Counted from the stretch's first letter, positions 49,528-58,741 are shown. The stretch: 64,000 bases of DNA from SIG480 sp045636865 (GCA_045636865.1 JAZTYJ010000015.1:41770-105769), one strand, 5' to 3'. A program made the numbers and translations. Notes: generated from the sequence alone by a model not told the origin.

Positions 49528-50772
49528 ATGAAAACATACAAAAACGGCGAAAGATTTGACCGTTCAAAGTTTATAATTGCGGCATATTATCTGATGCCGT
49601 ATGCACAGACCGAGGAGCACGTAAAGCTTCTTAAAGAGGCGAGCATCGATGCCATCCTTGCAGAGCCGAGAAATGACAAGCTTCTTGACCTTCTTCATAA
49701 GTACGGAATCGGCATATTCCCGAAGGGAATTGTTCCGCAGGATGAAGGCGGTCAGGCAGAGGAAAATCTGTCTGTTGAGGTCTGGGAAAAGTCTATAAAG
49801 GAAACGTATAAGGACCATCCGGCGATATGGGGCGCATTTGCAGGCGATGAGCCGCGCGTGTGGCAGATGCCGGTTTACGGTCAGCTTATCGAGGTTCTTA
49901 AAAGGCTTCTTCCGGGGCAGATTCCGCATCTTAATATGCTCGGAGATTGCTACCAGGATCAGTATGAGGCAGGGCTTGACCCAGTTAATCAGGGATACGG
50001 AGCAAAGGACTACAAAGAATTTATTGACAAGTATGTTGAGAACATCGACCTTCCTTACATCGGTTTTGACAACTATGTATACATTGTTCCGATTCCGACA
50101 TACCTTGAGAATTTTGAAATTATAGCAAACAAATGCCGCGAAACAGGACGCGACCTTTGGTTTGCTCCGCAGTGCAACAATCAGGACGCTGAATATCCAG
50201 TAACCGAAAATATGCTCAGATATCAGGTTTACCTCTCTCTTGCATACGGATGCAAGTGCATAAACTGGGCTTGCTGGACAAAGGGCTGGTGGGAGAATAA
50301 CGTTATTGATACATACGGAAACGTAACGGATGTTTACTATAAGGTAAAGAACATAAACCTTGAGCTTCGCAAGACGACCGATATATATATGGAATATAAA
50401 AATATGTCAACCCATTATCTCGGCTTTGAAGGTTCGCCGTATAACGTCTATCTTGATAAGGCGGACAATAAGACTGTTGTTGAGCTCAAGTCTGAAAACA
50501 ATATCGACCTCGGAGAGTTTAAGGGTGTTGCAATTTCCGGCGGTTGTGCGGTAGTCGGACATTTCAAAAAGTCCGACGGCGGCGAGGCTCTTATGTTGGT
50601 TGACCACTCCGATCCGAGGGATATCGGTGAAGTGATTGCAGATGTTACATTTAAGACAGGCAAAAAGGTCAAGGCTCTTTATAACGGTGATCCGATAGAG
50701 CTTGAGAACAAAAACGGCGAATACAACTTGAAAATTTCGCATTGTTGTGGTGTGTTTATAACACTTGAATAG
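49528..50772 (+). CDS. Glycoside hydrolase-like TIM-barrel protein (copy 1)
   Basis: A 414-residue cytoplasmic protein without signal peptide. About residues 12-320 look like a (beta/alpha)8 barrel; a C-terminal beta-sandwich (about 330-414, VKALYNGDPIELENKNGEY) resembles those of GH42-type enzymes. A candidate acid/base is Asp107-Glu108 in GAFAGDEPRVW, and an aromatic sugar-binding patch lies at CWTKGWW (about 251-257). No known GH family was recognised. The next gene is a tandem paralogue. Context with a CBM9-like protein and a sugar dehydrogenase supports a carbohydrate substrate. Confidence 0.65.
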   Translation: MKTYKNGERFDRSKFIIAAYYLMPYAQTEEHVKLLKEASIDAILAEPRNDKLLDLLHKYGIGIFPKGIVPQDEGGQAEENLSVEVWEKSIKETYKDHPAIWGAFAGDEPRVWQMPVYGQLIEVLKRLLPGQIPHLNMLGDCYQDQYEAGLDPVNQGYGAKDYKEFIDKYVENIDLPYIGFDNYVYIVPIPTYLENFEIIANKCRETGRDLWFAPQCNNQDAEYPVTENMLRYQVYLSLAYGCKCINWACWTKGWWENNVIDTYGNVTDVYYKVKNINLELRKTTDIYMEYKNMSTHYLGFEGSPYNVYLDKADNKTVVELKSENNIDLGEFKGVAISGGCAVVGHFKKSDGGEALMLVDHSDPRDIGEVIADVTFKTGKKVKALYNGDPIELENKNGEYNLKISHCCGVFITLE

Positions 50773-50783
50773 GGGGCGGGAAA

Positions 50784-52010
50784 ATGAGCAGGAAAAGATA
50801 CGGTGAAAGACTTTGCCGCGATAGATTTTTAGTCGGAACATACTATCTTAATCATACCGCGCAGAATGAAGAAAACGTAAAACGTCTTTCGGATGCGAAA
50901 ATAGATTTTGTAGTGAGAGAAAACTACAACAAGAATTTGTTGGAGTTGCTTTCAAAATACAACCTCGGTGCATTTCCTCTCGGAATAGTTCCGCAGGAGA
51001 GAAAGATATTTTATCTCGATGACCAGATTCCGGTGGGAAACTACAAGCGTGCAAAAGAAGCATATGAAGACCATCCTGCGGTGTACGGTCCGTTTATTGG
51101 CTGGCGCTCAAATATGATGAATTTTGAGCACTACGGCAAGCTTATTAACCTTGCAAAGGAGTTGTTCCCTGGAACTCTTCCGTTTTTCAGTTTGACGTCA
51201 TCGTATCCTGAAGATATAAATAAGGGCAAAAATGCTCCGATATCGATTCACGGAACGTATGATTATGAAGAATATGTAAAAGAGTATGCAGACAGAATAG
51301 ATCTCGACTACATCTGTTTTGAGCATTATCCGTATGTATCAAATCCTGCAAGATTTTTGCAGAATTTTGAGATAATTGCTGATAAGTGCCGCGAGACAAA
51401 TCGCGACCTGTGGGCGACGATTCAGGTTGCAAACCGAAATCCCGCATTCCATGCGATGTCCGTAACAACGCCGAAAATGCTGAGGTTCCAGGCGTATACT
51501 GCTCTGGCATTCGGTGCAAAGACCATCATCTGGTCGACGTGGACAAAGGGATGGTGGAATTCTGGTGTAATCGATGAGTTTGGTAACCCAACAAAGTTTT
51601 ATGACAGAATATGCGAGATAAACGCCGAAGTAAAGAAAATGGGTGAGGAGACTTTTGAGTATGAGAATAAGTCAACTCACTTCCTCGGATATCTTGGCAC
51701 ACCGTATCTCACATACACCAAGAAAAAATCCGAAAACAACATCGACCTTGGCGCATTTAAGAACGTTACACTTGCAAAGGGAAGTGCAACGGTCGGTTAT
51801 TTTGAAAAGGACAACAGTTGCGGCATTATGATATCGGATGCATCAGACCCGTACGATGACGGATATGTACTTACTGAAATCACATTCAAGACGGATAAAA
51901 CTCCGAAGGCAATTTGTAACGGAGAAGAGATTGTGCTTGAGATGAGAGATGGAAAGTATGTAGTTCCGATTTCGGAGAGCTGCGGTGTTTTTATAACTGT
52001 AGATAACTAA
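50784..52010 (+). CDS. Glycoside hydrolase-like TIM-barrel protein (copy 2, acid pair lost)
   Basis: A 408-residue paralogue of the previous gene, aligned without gaps over the first 120 residues. It shares GTYYLNHTAQNEENVKR-like text, the NFEIIADKCRETNRDLW block, the SENNIDLG strand, the CWTKGWW-equivalent STWTKGWW and the C-terminal SCGVFIT. The Asp107-Glu108 pair of copy 1 is Trp107-Arg108 here (FIGWRSN). It may therefore bind but not cut the same sugar, or act with copy 1. It starts 11 bases after copy 1 with GGGGGCGGG upstream. Catalytic roles in either copy are inferred. Confidence 0.65.
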   Translation: MSRKRYGERLCRDRFLVGTYYLNHTAQNEENVKRLSDAKIDFVVRENYNKNLLELLSKYNLGAFPLGIVPQERKIFYLDDQIPVGNYKRAKEAYEDHPAVYGPFIGWRSNMMNFEHYGKLINLAKELFPGTLPFFSLTSSYPEDINKGKNAPISIHGTYDYEEYVKEYADRIDLDYICFEHYPYVSNPARFLQNFEIIADKCRETNRDLWATIQVANRNPAFHAMSVTTPKMLRFQAYTALAFGAKTIIWSTWTKGWWNSGVIDEFGNPTKFYDRICEINAEVKKMGEETFEYENKSTHFLGYLGTPYLTYTKKKSENNIDLGAFKNVTLAKGSATVGYFEKDNSCGIMISDASDPYDDGYVLTEITFKTDKTPKAICNGEEIVLEMRDGKYVVPISESCGVFITVDN

Positions 52011-52106
52011 TGGTTTCAATTTTTTTGCTCTAAATCTTTATTTTAGATTGAAATTTGCTTTGGAATTTGCTAAAATAAAGAAAAACAGACGAAAGGAACA
52101 TTGATT

Positions 52107-52316
52107 ATGCACACAGAAAAAGCCAACTATACCATATGTAATTGCAAGCAGGTTACATATTTTGATGTTGAGGATGCCCTTCACAACTGCAAGAATTTTT
52201 CGGATGTCGAAAAGACTTTTGAGGAGGTTCAGAAAATCACGTCCTGCACAACAGGTTGCGGAGGATGCCATCAGAAAATCCTTGATGCAATTTCAGAAAT
52301 AATGATGAATAAGTAG
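52107..52316 (+). CDS. BFD-like [2Fe-2S]-binding small protein
   Basis: A 69-residue protein with the bacterioferritin-associated ferredoxin domain: four cysteines in TICNCKQVT (Cys12 and Cys14 approximately) and SCTTGCGGC (about 46-54), which bind a [2Fe-2S] cluster. Stand-alone copies pass electrons to iron stores or act with NirB/GltD-type enzymes. No partner gene is adjacent. ATG 52107 has AAAGGAAC 8 bases upstream. A perfect terminator follows the stop. Confidence 0.8.
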   Translation: MHTEKANYTICNCKQVTYFDVEDALHNCKNFSDVEKTFEEVQKITSCTTGCGGCHQKILDAISEIMMNK

Positions 52317-52348
52317 AAAAAAGAACGCACATATGTGCGTTCTTTTTT
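52317..52348 (+). terminator. Terminator of the BFD-like gene
   Basis: GAACGCAC (52323-52330) and GTGCGTTC (52335-52342) with an ATAT loop and six T. Confidence 0.9.
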
Positions 52349-52404
52349 GTATGTTTGATGTGATTTCGGAAATAATTATAGCATCATAAAAAGGAGTTGA
52401 TACT

Positions 52405-52839
52405 ATGGTTGAAAAAGATACAATATGTCTCCTGCGGGAGTGTGACGCGGGGGTGAAAATGGGTGTTTCATCCATTGATGATGTTCTGTCTTATGTGGAC
52501 GGAGGTGATTTGAAGGAGAAGCTTGAAAGGTGCAGAAATGAGCACGACAAGCTCGATTCAGAGATTCAGAGCCTTCTTGATAAGTATCACAATGACGGAA
52601 AAGAACCAAACCCTATGGCAAAAGGTATGTCGTGGATAAAAACAAATATGAAGCTTAAAATGAACGAATCCGATGCAACGATTGCGGATCTTATGACGGA
52701 TGGTTGCAATATGGGTGTCAAATCTCTCAATAAGTATCTAAACAAATACGAAGCGGCAGATGAGGTTTCAAAGGACATAGCAAAGCGCCTTATAAATCTT
52801 GAGCAGGAGCTTGCACTTGGTATGAGGGAGTATCTGTAA
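52405..52839 (+). CDS. Hypothetical all-helical protein
   Basis: A 144-residue soluble protein predicted as a bundle of four or so helices, with no signal peptide or membrane segment. ECDAGVKMGVSSIDDVLSYV at the N-terminus and GCNMGVKSLNKYLNKYEAAD near residue 100 give two similar stretches with Cys, Gly and Met before an amphipathic helix, hinting at an internal repeat of ferritin-like type. I do not recognise the family. It has an AGGAG ribosome binding site and stands between an iron-sulfur protein and a phosphoesterase. Confidence 0.6.
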   Translation: MVEKDTICLLRECDAGVKMGVSSIDDVLSYVDGGDLKEKLERCRNEHDKLDSEIQSLLDKYHNDGKEPNPMAKGMSWIKTNMKLKMNESDATIADLMTDGCNMGVKSLNKYLNKYEAADEVSKDIAKRLINLEQELALGMREYL

Positions 52840-52846
52840 AAAACAA

Positions 52847-52875
52847 TTGAAGTGTTCTTTGATGTGTGGTAAAAT
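52847..52875 (+). promoter_or_regulatory. Promoter of the metallophosphoesterase gene
   Basis: TTGAAG (52847-52852) and TAAAAT (52870-52875) are spaced by 17 bases, about 46 bases before the gene. Confidence 0.6.
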
Positions 52876-52921
52876 ACTTTTAAGTTGAATAACAAAATGT
52901 ATTTTATGAAGCGGTGGGAAA

Positions 52922-53617
52922 ATGAGTATATACGTAACCGGTGACACGCACGGAGAACGCGGAAGAATAGAGAAATTTGATGAAGTTCTGACGAAAGATG
53001 ACTATATAATTATCTGTGGTGATTGGGGATATCTGTTCCGCAATTCATCATATGAAACAACGTTTTTGGATGAGCTGGAAGCTCGTCCGTATACTGTTCT
53101 GTTCATAGACGGAAATCACGAAAATTTTCCGGCGATATATGCATATCCCGAAGAAGTGTGGAATGGTGGGCGAGTGCACAGAATAAGAAAAAACATTTTT
53201 CATCTTTGCAGAGGTCAGATTTTTAATATCTGCAACAAGACTTTCTTCACCTTTGGTGGCGGATACAGCATAGACAGGGCGTTCAGAACTGCCGGAAAAG
53301 ACTGGTGGGAAGAAGAAATGCCGATATATGAAGAATATGACGAAGGAAAATTGAATTTAGAAGAATGTAGCTGGAAAGTGGATTATATTCTGACTCACAC
53401 GTTGAATGTTGAAAGTATAAGGGTGCTTGCAGCGATGAATCGGTATAGCGAAGTGAAGCCGTTGTGCATTGACGAAGCACCCATGAATTTTTATCTTGAG
53501 GAAATCAGGGCAAGAGTTAAGTATGACCGATGGTTTTTCGGTCATTTTCATTTGGATAAAGAGATACCGTATACAAGACAACGCGGGCTTTGGTTTGAGA
53601 TTCTTAAGCTTGTCTGA
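52922..53617 (+). CDS. Metallophosphoesterase
   Basis: A 231-residue calcineurin-like phosphoesterase. The five metal motifs are complete: GDTHG (about 7-11), GDWG (about 33-36), GNHE (about 64-67), the THT histidine near residue 159 and GHFH near residue 205. The domain length fits small protein phosphatases or cyclic nucleotide-type phosphodiesterases of Firmicutes. No membrane anchor. Its own promoter lies upstream, and a PrsW-like protease gene follows after 45 bases. The substrate is not known. Confidence 0.9.
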   Translation: MSIYVTGDTHGERGRIEKFDEVLTKDDYIIICGDWGYLFRNSSYETTFLDELEARPYTVLFIDGNHENFPAIYAYPEEVWNGGRVHRIRKNIFHLCRGQIFNICNKTFFTFGGGYSIDRAFRTAGKDWWEEEMPIYEEYDEGKLNLEECSWKVDYILTHTLNVESIRVLAAMNRYSEVKPLCIDEAPMNFYLEEIRARVKYDRWFFGHFHLDKEIPYTRQRGLWFEILKLV

Positions 53618-53662
53618 ACCGCGTGAAGGGCTACATAGATATAAGTAATTGGGGATGATGAA

Positions 53663-54499
53663 ATGAATAATTATCTGCTTGTTGCAGCGGCGCTTTTGCC
53701 GGCAATTTCGTTGTGCATTTACGTTTATAAAAAGGACCGTCGGGAAAAAGAGCCTATACGCCTTTTGTTGCTGTTGGCTCTTGCGGGCGCAGTCAGTTGT
53801 TTTCCGGCTTCATTGATTGAGTCGGTGCTTATCAAAACAATTGAATCTTTTTTTACTATACATAGGGCAGACGACGGATCTCTTTATATGGCAAAACAGA
53901 CGTTTTATGTGTATAATTTCCTGAAATATTTCATAGGAGTTGCATTGGTAGAGGAATTTTTGAAATGGATTGTTCTGATAAAAATAAGCAAAAGAAACAA
54001 GAATTTCAATAGCCTTTTCGACGGATTGATCTATGCGGTTTTTGTCTCGCTCGGTTTTGCTGCGCTGGAAAACGTAATGTACGTAGTCGAGAACGGATGG
54101 TATGTCGCTTTTATGAGATCGATTCTTTCTGTTCCGGGTCATATGTTCTTTGCTGTTATGATGGGGTACCACTACAGTATGTGGAACATATATGACAAAG
54201 CGCGTTTGATAGAGGGTGCGCTCGCAAGGCAAGGGGATATACCGCATGTACATGCACCGTTTTCATCGAGAATAAGCAAAAGAAACAGTCTCCTGATTCC
54301 TGTCATAGCTCACGGTATCTATGATTTTTGTTGCACCGCAAACAACAGTTGGGCAACAATCGCATTCTATGCATTTGTCATCTTTATGTATGTTCATTGC
54401 TTTAAGAAAATAAAACTTATGTCAAAGATGGATATAGCTGACGTCTCTTATGCTAAAAGATTGGTTTTCCGCAAGTACCGGGATGTTTTGCCAAAATAA
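53663..54499 (+). CDS. PrsW-like intramembrane metalloprotease
   Basis: A 278-residue membrane protein with about seven helices, of the PrsW/CAAX-like (ABI) protease type. In Bacillus PrsW cuts the anti-sigma factor RsiW. The motifs are EEFLKW (Glu97, Glu98, Lys101), AALENVMYV (Glu136, Asn137), a later His160 in VPGHMFF, and HGIYDF near 215 in the last conserved block. No sigma/anti-sigma pair lies nearby, so the substrate is open. The ATG follows GGGGATGATGA. Confidence 0.85.
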   Translation: MNNYLLVAAALLPAISLCIYVYKKDRREKEPIRLLLLLALAGAVSCFPASLIESVLIKTIESFFTIHRADDGSLYMAKQTFYVYNFLKYFIGVALVEEFLKWIVLIKISKRNKNFNSLFDGLIYAVFVSLGFAALENVMYVVENGWYVAFMRSILSVPGHMFFAVMMGYHYSMWNIYDKARLIEGALARQGDIPHVHAPFSSRISKRNSLLIPVIAHGIYDFCCTANNSWATIAFYAFVIFMYVHCFKKIKLMSKMDIADVSYAKRLVFRKYRDVLPK

Positions 54500-54514
54500 G
54501 CGAAAAAAGTATGT

Positions 54515-54558
54515 AACTACCCCGCAATTCATTTGTTCATATGAATTGCGGGGTAGTT
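54515..54558. terminator. Bidirectional terminator between convergent genes
   Basis: AACTACCCCGCAATTCAT (54515-54532) and ATGAATTGCGGGGTAGTT (54541-54558) form a perfect 18-bp stem. Its right arm and part of its left arm encode the C-terminus and stop (54529-54531) of the minus-strand AraC gene. Confidence 0.8.
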
Positions 54559-55347
54559 GTTGCGGAAGGTGCGAGGAGAAGACTTTTCGTGATACTTGAA
54601 GAAGTTTATGAACGAGGTTGAATCGGGAAACTTCAGAATGCCGGCAATCTCCTTTATTGAATAGTTGCTGTTGAGCAAAAGATTTTTTGCTTTTTCTGCG
54701 ACAAATCCCGAAATGATTTCCTTCATACCTTTTCCGTATTCTTTTTTGAGAAGTCGTGATAAATATTCGGAGTTGTAAGAAAAATGCTCTGAAATATTAT
54801 GTGAGGAGAGCTTGTTTGAGGCATTTATGCGAATCCATTCGTAAACATCCTGAACGAGCTTCGAGGAGGAGTCGGTTTTTGCAGCTTCAGCGGAAATCTC
54901 ACAGAGGATGGAAGCTGCAAGAACATCGCACGTAAACGATGGACAGCTGCTTATGTTGTCATAATGGAGAAGCTTGCGGAAAAGGTGCGCGGATGAAAAG
55001 TTTTTGAGAAAGCTTTCCGGAATACCAAGACTATCGAAATTATCAATATCAAAATGAATCCAATAAAAAGAAGTTTTACCCGTGCTTTGAAGATAACCGC
55101 CATGCTCGAGACCTTTCTTGAGTATAAGAAGGTTGTTTTCTTTTAAAGCGTATTTTTTATCCTCTTCATAAAGATATATTTCGCCGCTGACAACATAAAT
55201 AATCTCATAAGTCAACTCAAGCCTTTTCGGATGTATCCACGTGTCGGTTGTTTCAAAAAGTCCGCCGCCACGAAATTCAAAATTATTATCACCCAGAACC
55301 AACATATCGATTTTTCTCACTTTCTGTATGTTTTTAAATATTGACAC
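54529..55347 (-). CDS. AraC family transcriptional regulator
   Basis: A 272-residue regulator with a cupin-like sensing domain (about 1-150; ELTYEIIYVVSGEIYLYEED-type strands) and a C-terminal AraC DNA-binding domain (about 165-265) ending in the FPDSTSFINFFKYHEKSSPR helix block. It is divergent from the GH127 gene; the GH127 -35 box overlaps its first codons, so it is the likely regulator of that sugar unit. Translation probably begins at GTG 55345-55347. The gene's last codons form the stem of the shared terminator. Confidence 0.88.
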   Translation of the reverse strand: MSIFKNIQKVRKIDMLVLGDNNFEFRGGGLFETTDTWIHPKRLELTYEIIYVVSGEIYLYEEDKKYALKENNLLILKKGLEHGGYLQSTGKTSFYWIHFDIDNFDSLGIPESFLKNFSSAHLFRKLLHYDNISSCPSFTCDVLAASILCEISAEAAKTDSSSKLVQDVYEWIRINASNKLSSHNISEHFSYNSEYLSRLLKKEYGKGMKEIISGFVAEKAKNLLLNSNYSIKEIAGILKFPDSTSFINFFKYHEKSSPRTFRNNYPAIHMNK

Positions 55348-55369
55348 ATTACCTGGTTCATTTTATACT
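55341..55369 (+). promoter_or_regulatory. Promoter of the GH127 gene
   Basis: A perfect TTGACA (55341-55346) and TATACT (55364-55369) are spaced by 17 bases. The -35 box overlaps the 5' end of the divergent AraC gene. Confidence 0.8.
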
Positions 55370-55403
55370 TAAATCAAAAATTAGTCAATAGCGGGTGATA
55401 TTT

Positions 55404-57206
55404 ATGATTACAGTAGGAAAAGAATATGTAAATCTCAAAAACGGATATATTTTTGCAAAACAGGAAATAAATCGAAAAGTTTCAGTAGATGCTGTATACA
55501 AGGTCTTTGCCGAAACTCATCGCTTTGAGGCGATGAAATGCGAAAAAATAACGGACAGGGATTGGCAACCGCACTATTTCTGGGATTCTGATGTTGCAAA
55601 GTGGATTGAATGTGCGTCGTATGTTATTGCAAAGCATCCCGATGACAGCATCGTGGAGAGAATCGAAAAAATCATTGATGATATCGAGGAAAATCAATGG
55701 GATGACGGATATATAAACTGTTATTACACAGTTGTTGAACCCGAAAACAGGTTTACAAATGTTCTCCTCCACGAGCTTTATTGCATCGGTCATTATATTG
55801 AGGCTGCTATAGCATATTTTGAAGCAACGGGAAAAGACAGACTTCTCAGAATAATCTGCAGGTCGGTCGACCTTATCAAAAAGGTTTTTGTCGAAGAGGA
55901 GAGCGCTTCTTTTACATTCCCGGGTCATCAGCAGATAGAGCTTGCGCTTTATAAACTCTATGAGTTTTCGGGAACTCGGGAATATCTCGACCTTGCGCGA
56001 CATTTCCTTGAAAAGCGCGGCGTTGATATGAAGGGATTTCCCGAGGAGTCGTTCTATTCCTTGCAGGCATTTGCGCCGGTTGTTGAACAGACGAGTGCAA
56101 TAGGTCACTCGGTGCGCGTAATGTATATGTTCTCGGCGATGGCAGACATTGCGGCAGAGGGAGAAGAGAAGTATATTGATACGTTAAAGACGGTTTTTGA
56201 CGACATCATAAACGGAAAGATGTATGTTACGGGCGGCATAGGTCAGATCCGCGAGTATGAAGGATTTGTTGATAATTTCTACCTTCCCAACGAGCGTGCC
56301 TATGCAGAAACCTGTGCCGGAATAGGTCTGGTTTTTCTGTGCCACAGAATGCTTAAGCTTTTTGAAAATGCAAAGTATGCGGACGTTTTAGAACGCGTGT
56401 TCTACAACAACGTGCTTTCAGGAATCTCGCTTTCGGGCGATGCATTTTTCTATGAAAACCCCCTTGCGATGAATCCTCAGGAAGAGGAGATGAAAAAGAA
56501 ATACCGCTATGATAAAGCAATTCCGAAGTATGAAAGGGCAAAGGTGTTTGAATGTTCCTGCTGTCCTCCAAACATCAGTCGCCTTATCGGAACTTTTGAG
56601 CAGTATCTTTACTATACAAACGGCGATTGTCTTTTCATAAACCAGTATTCAGAGAGTGAGTATGAAAAAGACGGTGCATCGCTTTCCGTAAAGACAAATT
56701 ATCCGCTTGACGGCAAGGTTCTTGTCAGTGCAAAAAATGTAAATAAGCTTGCGCTTCGCATTCCCGAGTGGTGCAATAACTTTGAAATTTCAGAAGAATA
56801 CACTCTCAAAAACGGATACGCATATATTGATAATCCCTCGGAGCAGATTGAGGTTAACTTTGAAATGAAGCCAAAGCTGATTTTTGCAAACGAAAAGATT
56901 AAAGATAGCGTCGCAAAGTGCTGCATAACATACGGCCCGATTGTTTACTGCGCGGAAGGGATTGACAACGGCGGAACGGTTCATGAGATACTTGTTTCGC
57001 CGGATGCAGAGTTTGAAGTTTCATATAGCGAAGCATTTGGTCTTAACACACTTTCTTTTATGGGTGAGAAGATAAAGACCAATGACGAAGTTTACACCGA
57101 AATGATACCGACACTTGAGAAAACAAAGATAAAACTCATTCCGTACAGCTGCTTTGCAAATCGTGGTGCATCTGATATGCAGGTCTGGCTCGGATATAAG
57201 TTTTAA
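55404..57206 (+). CDS. GH127 beta-L-arabinofuranosidase family protein
   Basis: A 600-residue (alpha/alpha)6-barrel glycosidase of the DUF1680/GH127 type, which releases L-arabinofuranose from plant glycans. The metal-bound cysteine nucleophile system is visible: Glu302 and Cys304 in YAETCAGIG and Cys386-Cys387 in CSCCPPN, corresponding to Glu338, Cys340, Cys417 and Cys418 of the Bifidobacterium enzyme HypBA1. No signal peptide, so it acts on imported oligosaccharides. ATG 55404 is preferred over a GTG nine bases upstream. The divergent AraC gene is its likely regulator. Confidence 0.9.
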   Translation: MITVGKEYVNLKNGYIFAKQEINRKVSVDAVYKVFAETHRFEAMKCEKITDRDWQPHYFWDSDVAKWIECASYVIAKHPDDSIVERIEKIIDDIEENQWDDGYINCYYTVVEPENRFTNVLLHELYCIGHYIEAAIAYFEATGKDRLLRIICRSVDLIKKVFVEEESASFTFPGHQQIELALYKLYEFSGTREYLDLARHFLEKRGVDMKGFPEESFYSLQAFAPVVEQTSAIGHSVRVMYMFSAMADIAAEGEEKYIDTLKTVFDDIINGKMYVTGGIGQIREYEGFVDNFYLPNERAYAETCAGIGLVFLCHRMLKLFENAKYADVLERVFYNNVLSGISLSGDAFFYENPLAMNPQEEEMKKKYRYDKAIPKYERAKVFECSCCPPNISRLIGTFEQYLYYTNGDCLFINQYSESEYEKDGASLSVKTNYPLDGKVLVSAKNVNKLALRIPEWCNNFEISEEYTLKNGYAYIDNPSEQIEVNFEMKPKLIFANEKIKDSVAKCCITYGPIVYCAEGIDNGGTVHEILVSPDAEFEVSYSEAFGLNTLSFMGEKIKTNDEVYTEMIPTLEKTKIKLIPYSCFANRGASDMQVWLGYKF

Positions 57207-57212
57207 AGAAAT

Positions 57213-57247
57213 ACGCTGTGAATCTTTGGATTCACGGCGTGTTTTTT
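57213..57247 (+). terminator. Terminator of the GH127 gene
   Basis: ACGCTGTGAATC (57213-57224) and GATTCACGGCGT (57229-57240, one G-T pair) with a TTTG loop, followed by GT6. The gap to 57416 also has a TATAAT (57334-57339) that probably drives the next gene. Confidence 0.85.
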
Positions 57248-57416
57248 GATAAATAAAAGTCTATTTTTTGCAAATGAAGGATGATGCATTCTAAAGAAAA
57301 TAATAGGTATATGCTTTATTATAAACTTGTGATATAATAGCATTATCGGGATGTGTGCGCATCTGCTTTGTTAAATGCTGACTCGGCTATTTTTTATACA
57401 GAGGATAAGTGATATT

Positions 57417-58697
57417 ATGGGAATTAAAATTCGCATTCGCAGAGCAAACTGTAATTATGAAAAAGAGCCTTTGAAAACTGCATTCGGATTCAAAGGCAGC
57501 GCGCTTACATGCCTTTGGCAGAGTGCTGTGAGGATAGAAAGTGACAATTTTTCGGGCACGGGCGTCGGTGTGCAGAGTGTTCTGTGGTCTGATGCGAAGG
57601 TGTTTCATAAACTCGGGGAGGAAGCTGGAAACCGTGCGATGTTTGATCTCACAAAGTACGCTTGCGGTCTTTGCGAAGGCCTTGAGGCAGAAACTCCGTC
57701 TGAACTTCTTGATATAATTTTTCAAAGGGTTTACGATCATGCAAAAGAGATAACTGGAGAAAAGGATTTGAGAACGACTTTTGTCCTCAATGCGCTTGTG
57801 CCGCTTGATTTTGCAATGTGGCAGCTCTGGGCAAGGGAGAATGGAAAAGATAATTTTGATGAAATTTCCCGCTTTGACGGAAAACACCAGAGTCTCCTTG
57901 CAAATATACCGCTTATTACATACAACACACAGGTTGAAGATGTGAGAAAAATGGCGGAGAGAGGAACTGCGCTGTTTAAAATCAAAATCGGCTCTGACCC
58001 GAATAAGAATAATAATCTTGATGAAATGCTTTCGTGGGATAAGAAAAGGATAGCGGAGATTCACGATGCTCTCAAAGACATAAAGACTCCGCATACGGAA
58101 AACGGAAACATTCTGTATTACCTTGACGCAAACGGACGGTATGATACAAAGGAAAGACTTATGTCGCTTCTTGATTTTGCAAAGCGCGAGGGCATCCTTG
58201 ACCGCGTAGTGCTACTTGAAGAGCCGTTTGATGAGCAGAATAAAATTGATGTCAGTGATGTTCCGGTGTGTGTTGCGGCAGATGAGAGCGCACACAGCCT
58301 TGAAGATGTAAAAGAAAGATTTTCGCTTGGATACAGAGCGCTTACCTTAAAACCTATTGCAAAGACGCTCAGTATGACAATTCGTATGGCAGAATTTGCG
58401 CGCAGGCAGGGTATGATATGCTTCTGCGCGGATCTGACGGTCAATCCGGTTATGGTTTCGTGGAACAAGTCTGTTGCGGCGCGCCTTGACACAATTCCGC
58501 AGATGAAGATAGGAATCATCGAGTCAAACGGTGAGCAGAATTATGTAAACTGGGATGCTATGCGCACATACCATCCGCATAACGACAAAGGTTTCACCGT
58601 TTGCAAAGACGGAATCTTCAATTTGGATGATGATTTTTACAGGTTAAGCGGAGGCGTTTTTGAAACGTCGGAGCATTTTGAAATGCTGCTCGGATAG
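57417..58697 (+). CDS. Enolase-superfamily enzyme (mandelate racemase/MLE-like)
   Basis: A 426-residue enolase-superfamily enzyme, which abstracts a proton next to a carboxylate. The KxK pair Lys188-Lys190 is in FKIKIG; metal ligands are probably Asp237 (LDANGRY), Glu268/Glu269 (LLEEPF) and Asp289-Glu290 (ADES); Lys312 and Lys316 lie in TLKPIAKT on the other face. The KxK...K arrangement is that of dipeptide epimerases, muconate cycloisomerase and o-succinylbenzoate synthases. Its place beside sugar-active genes favours a sugar acid or small acid substrate. ATG 57417 follows GAGG. Confidence 0.82.
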   Translation: MGIKIRIRRANCNYEKEPLKTAFGFKGSALTCLWQSAVRIESDNFSGTGVGVQSVLWSDAKVFHKLGEEAGNRAMFDLTKYACGLCEGLEAETPSELLDIIFQRVYDHAKEITGEKDLRTTFVLNALVPLDFAMWQLWARENGKDNFDEISRFDGKHQSLLANIPLITYNTQVEDVRKMAERGTALFKIKIGSDPNKNNNLDEMLSWDKKRIAEIHDALKDIKTPHTENGNILYYLDANGRYDTKERLMSLLDFAKREGILDRVVLLEEPFDEQNKIDVSDVPVCVAADESAHSLEDVKERFSLGYRALTLKPIAKTLSMTIRMAEFARRQGMICFCADLTVNPVMVSWNKSVAARLDTIPQMKIGIIESNGEQNYVNWDAMRTYHPHNDKGFTVCKDGIFNLDDDFYRLSGGVFETSEHFEMLLG

Positions 58698-58741
58698 ATG
58701 CGTATTCTGCGCTTGGATTATTGATGAAAGGGTGTGTGTTT

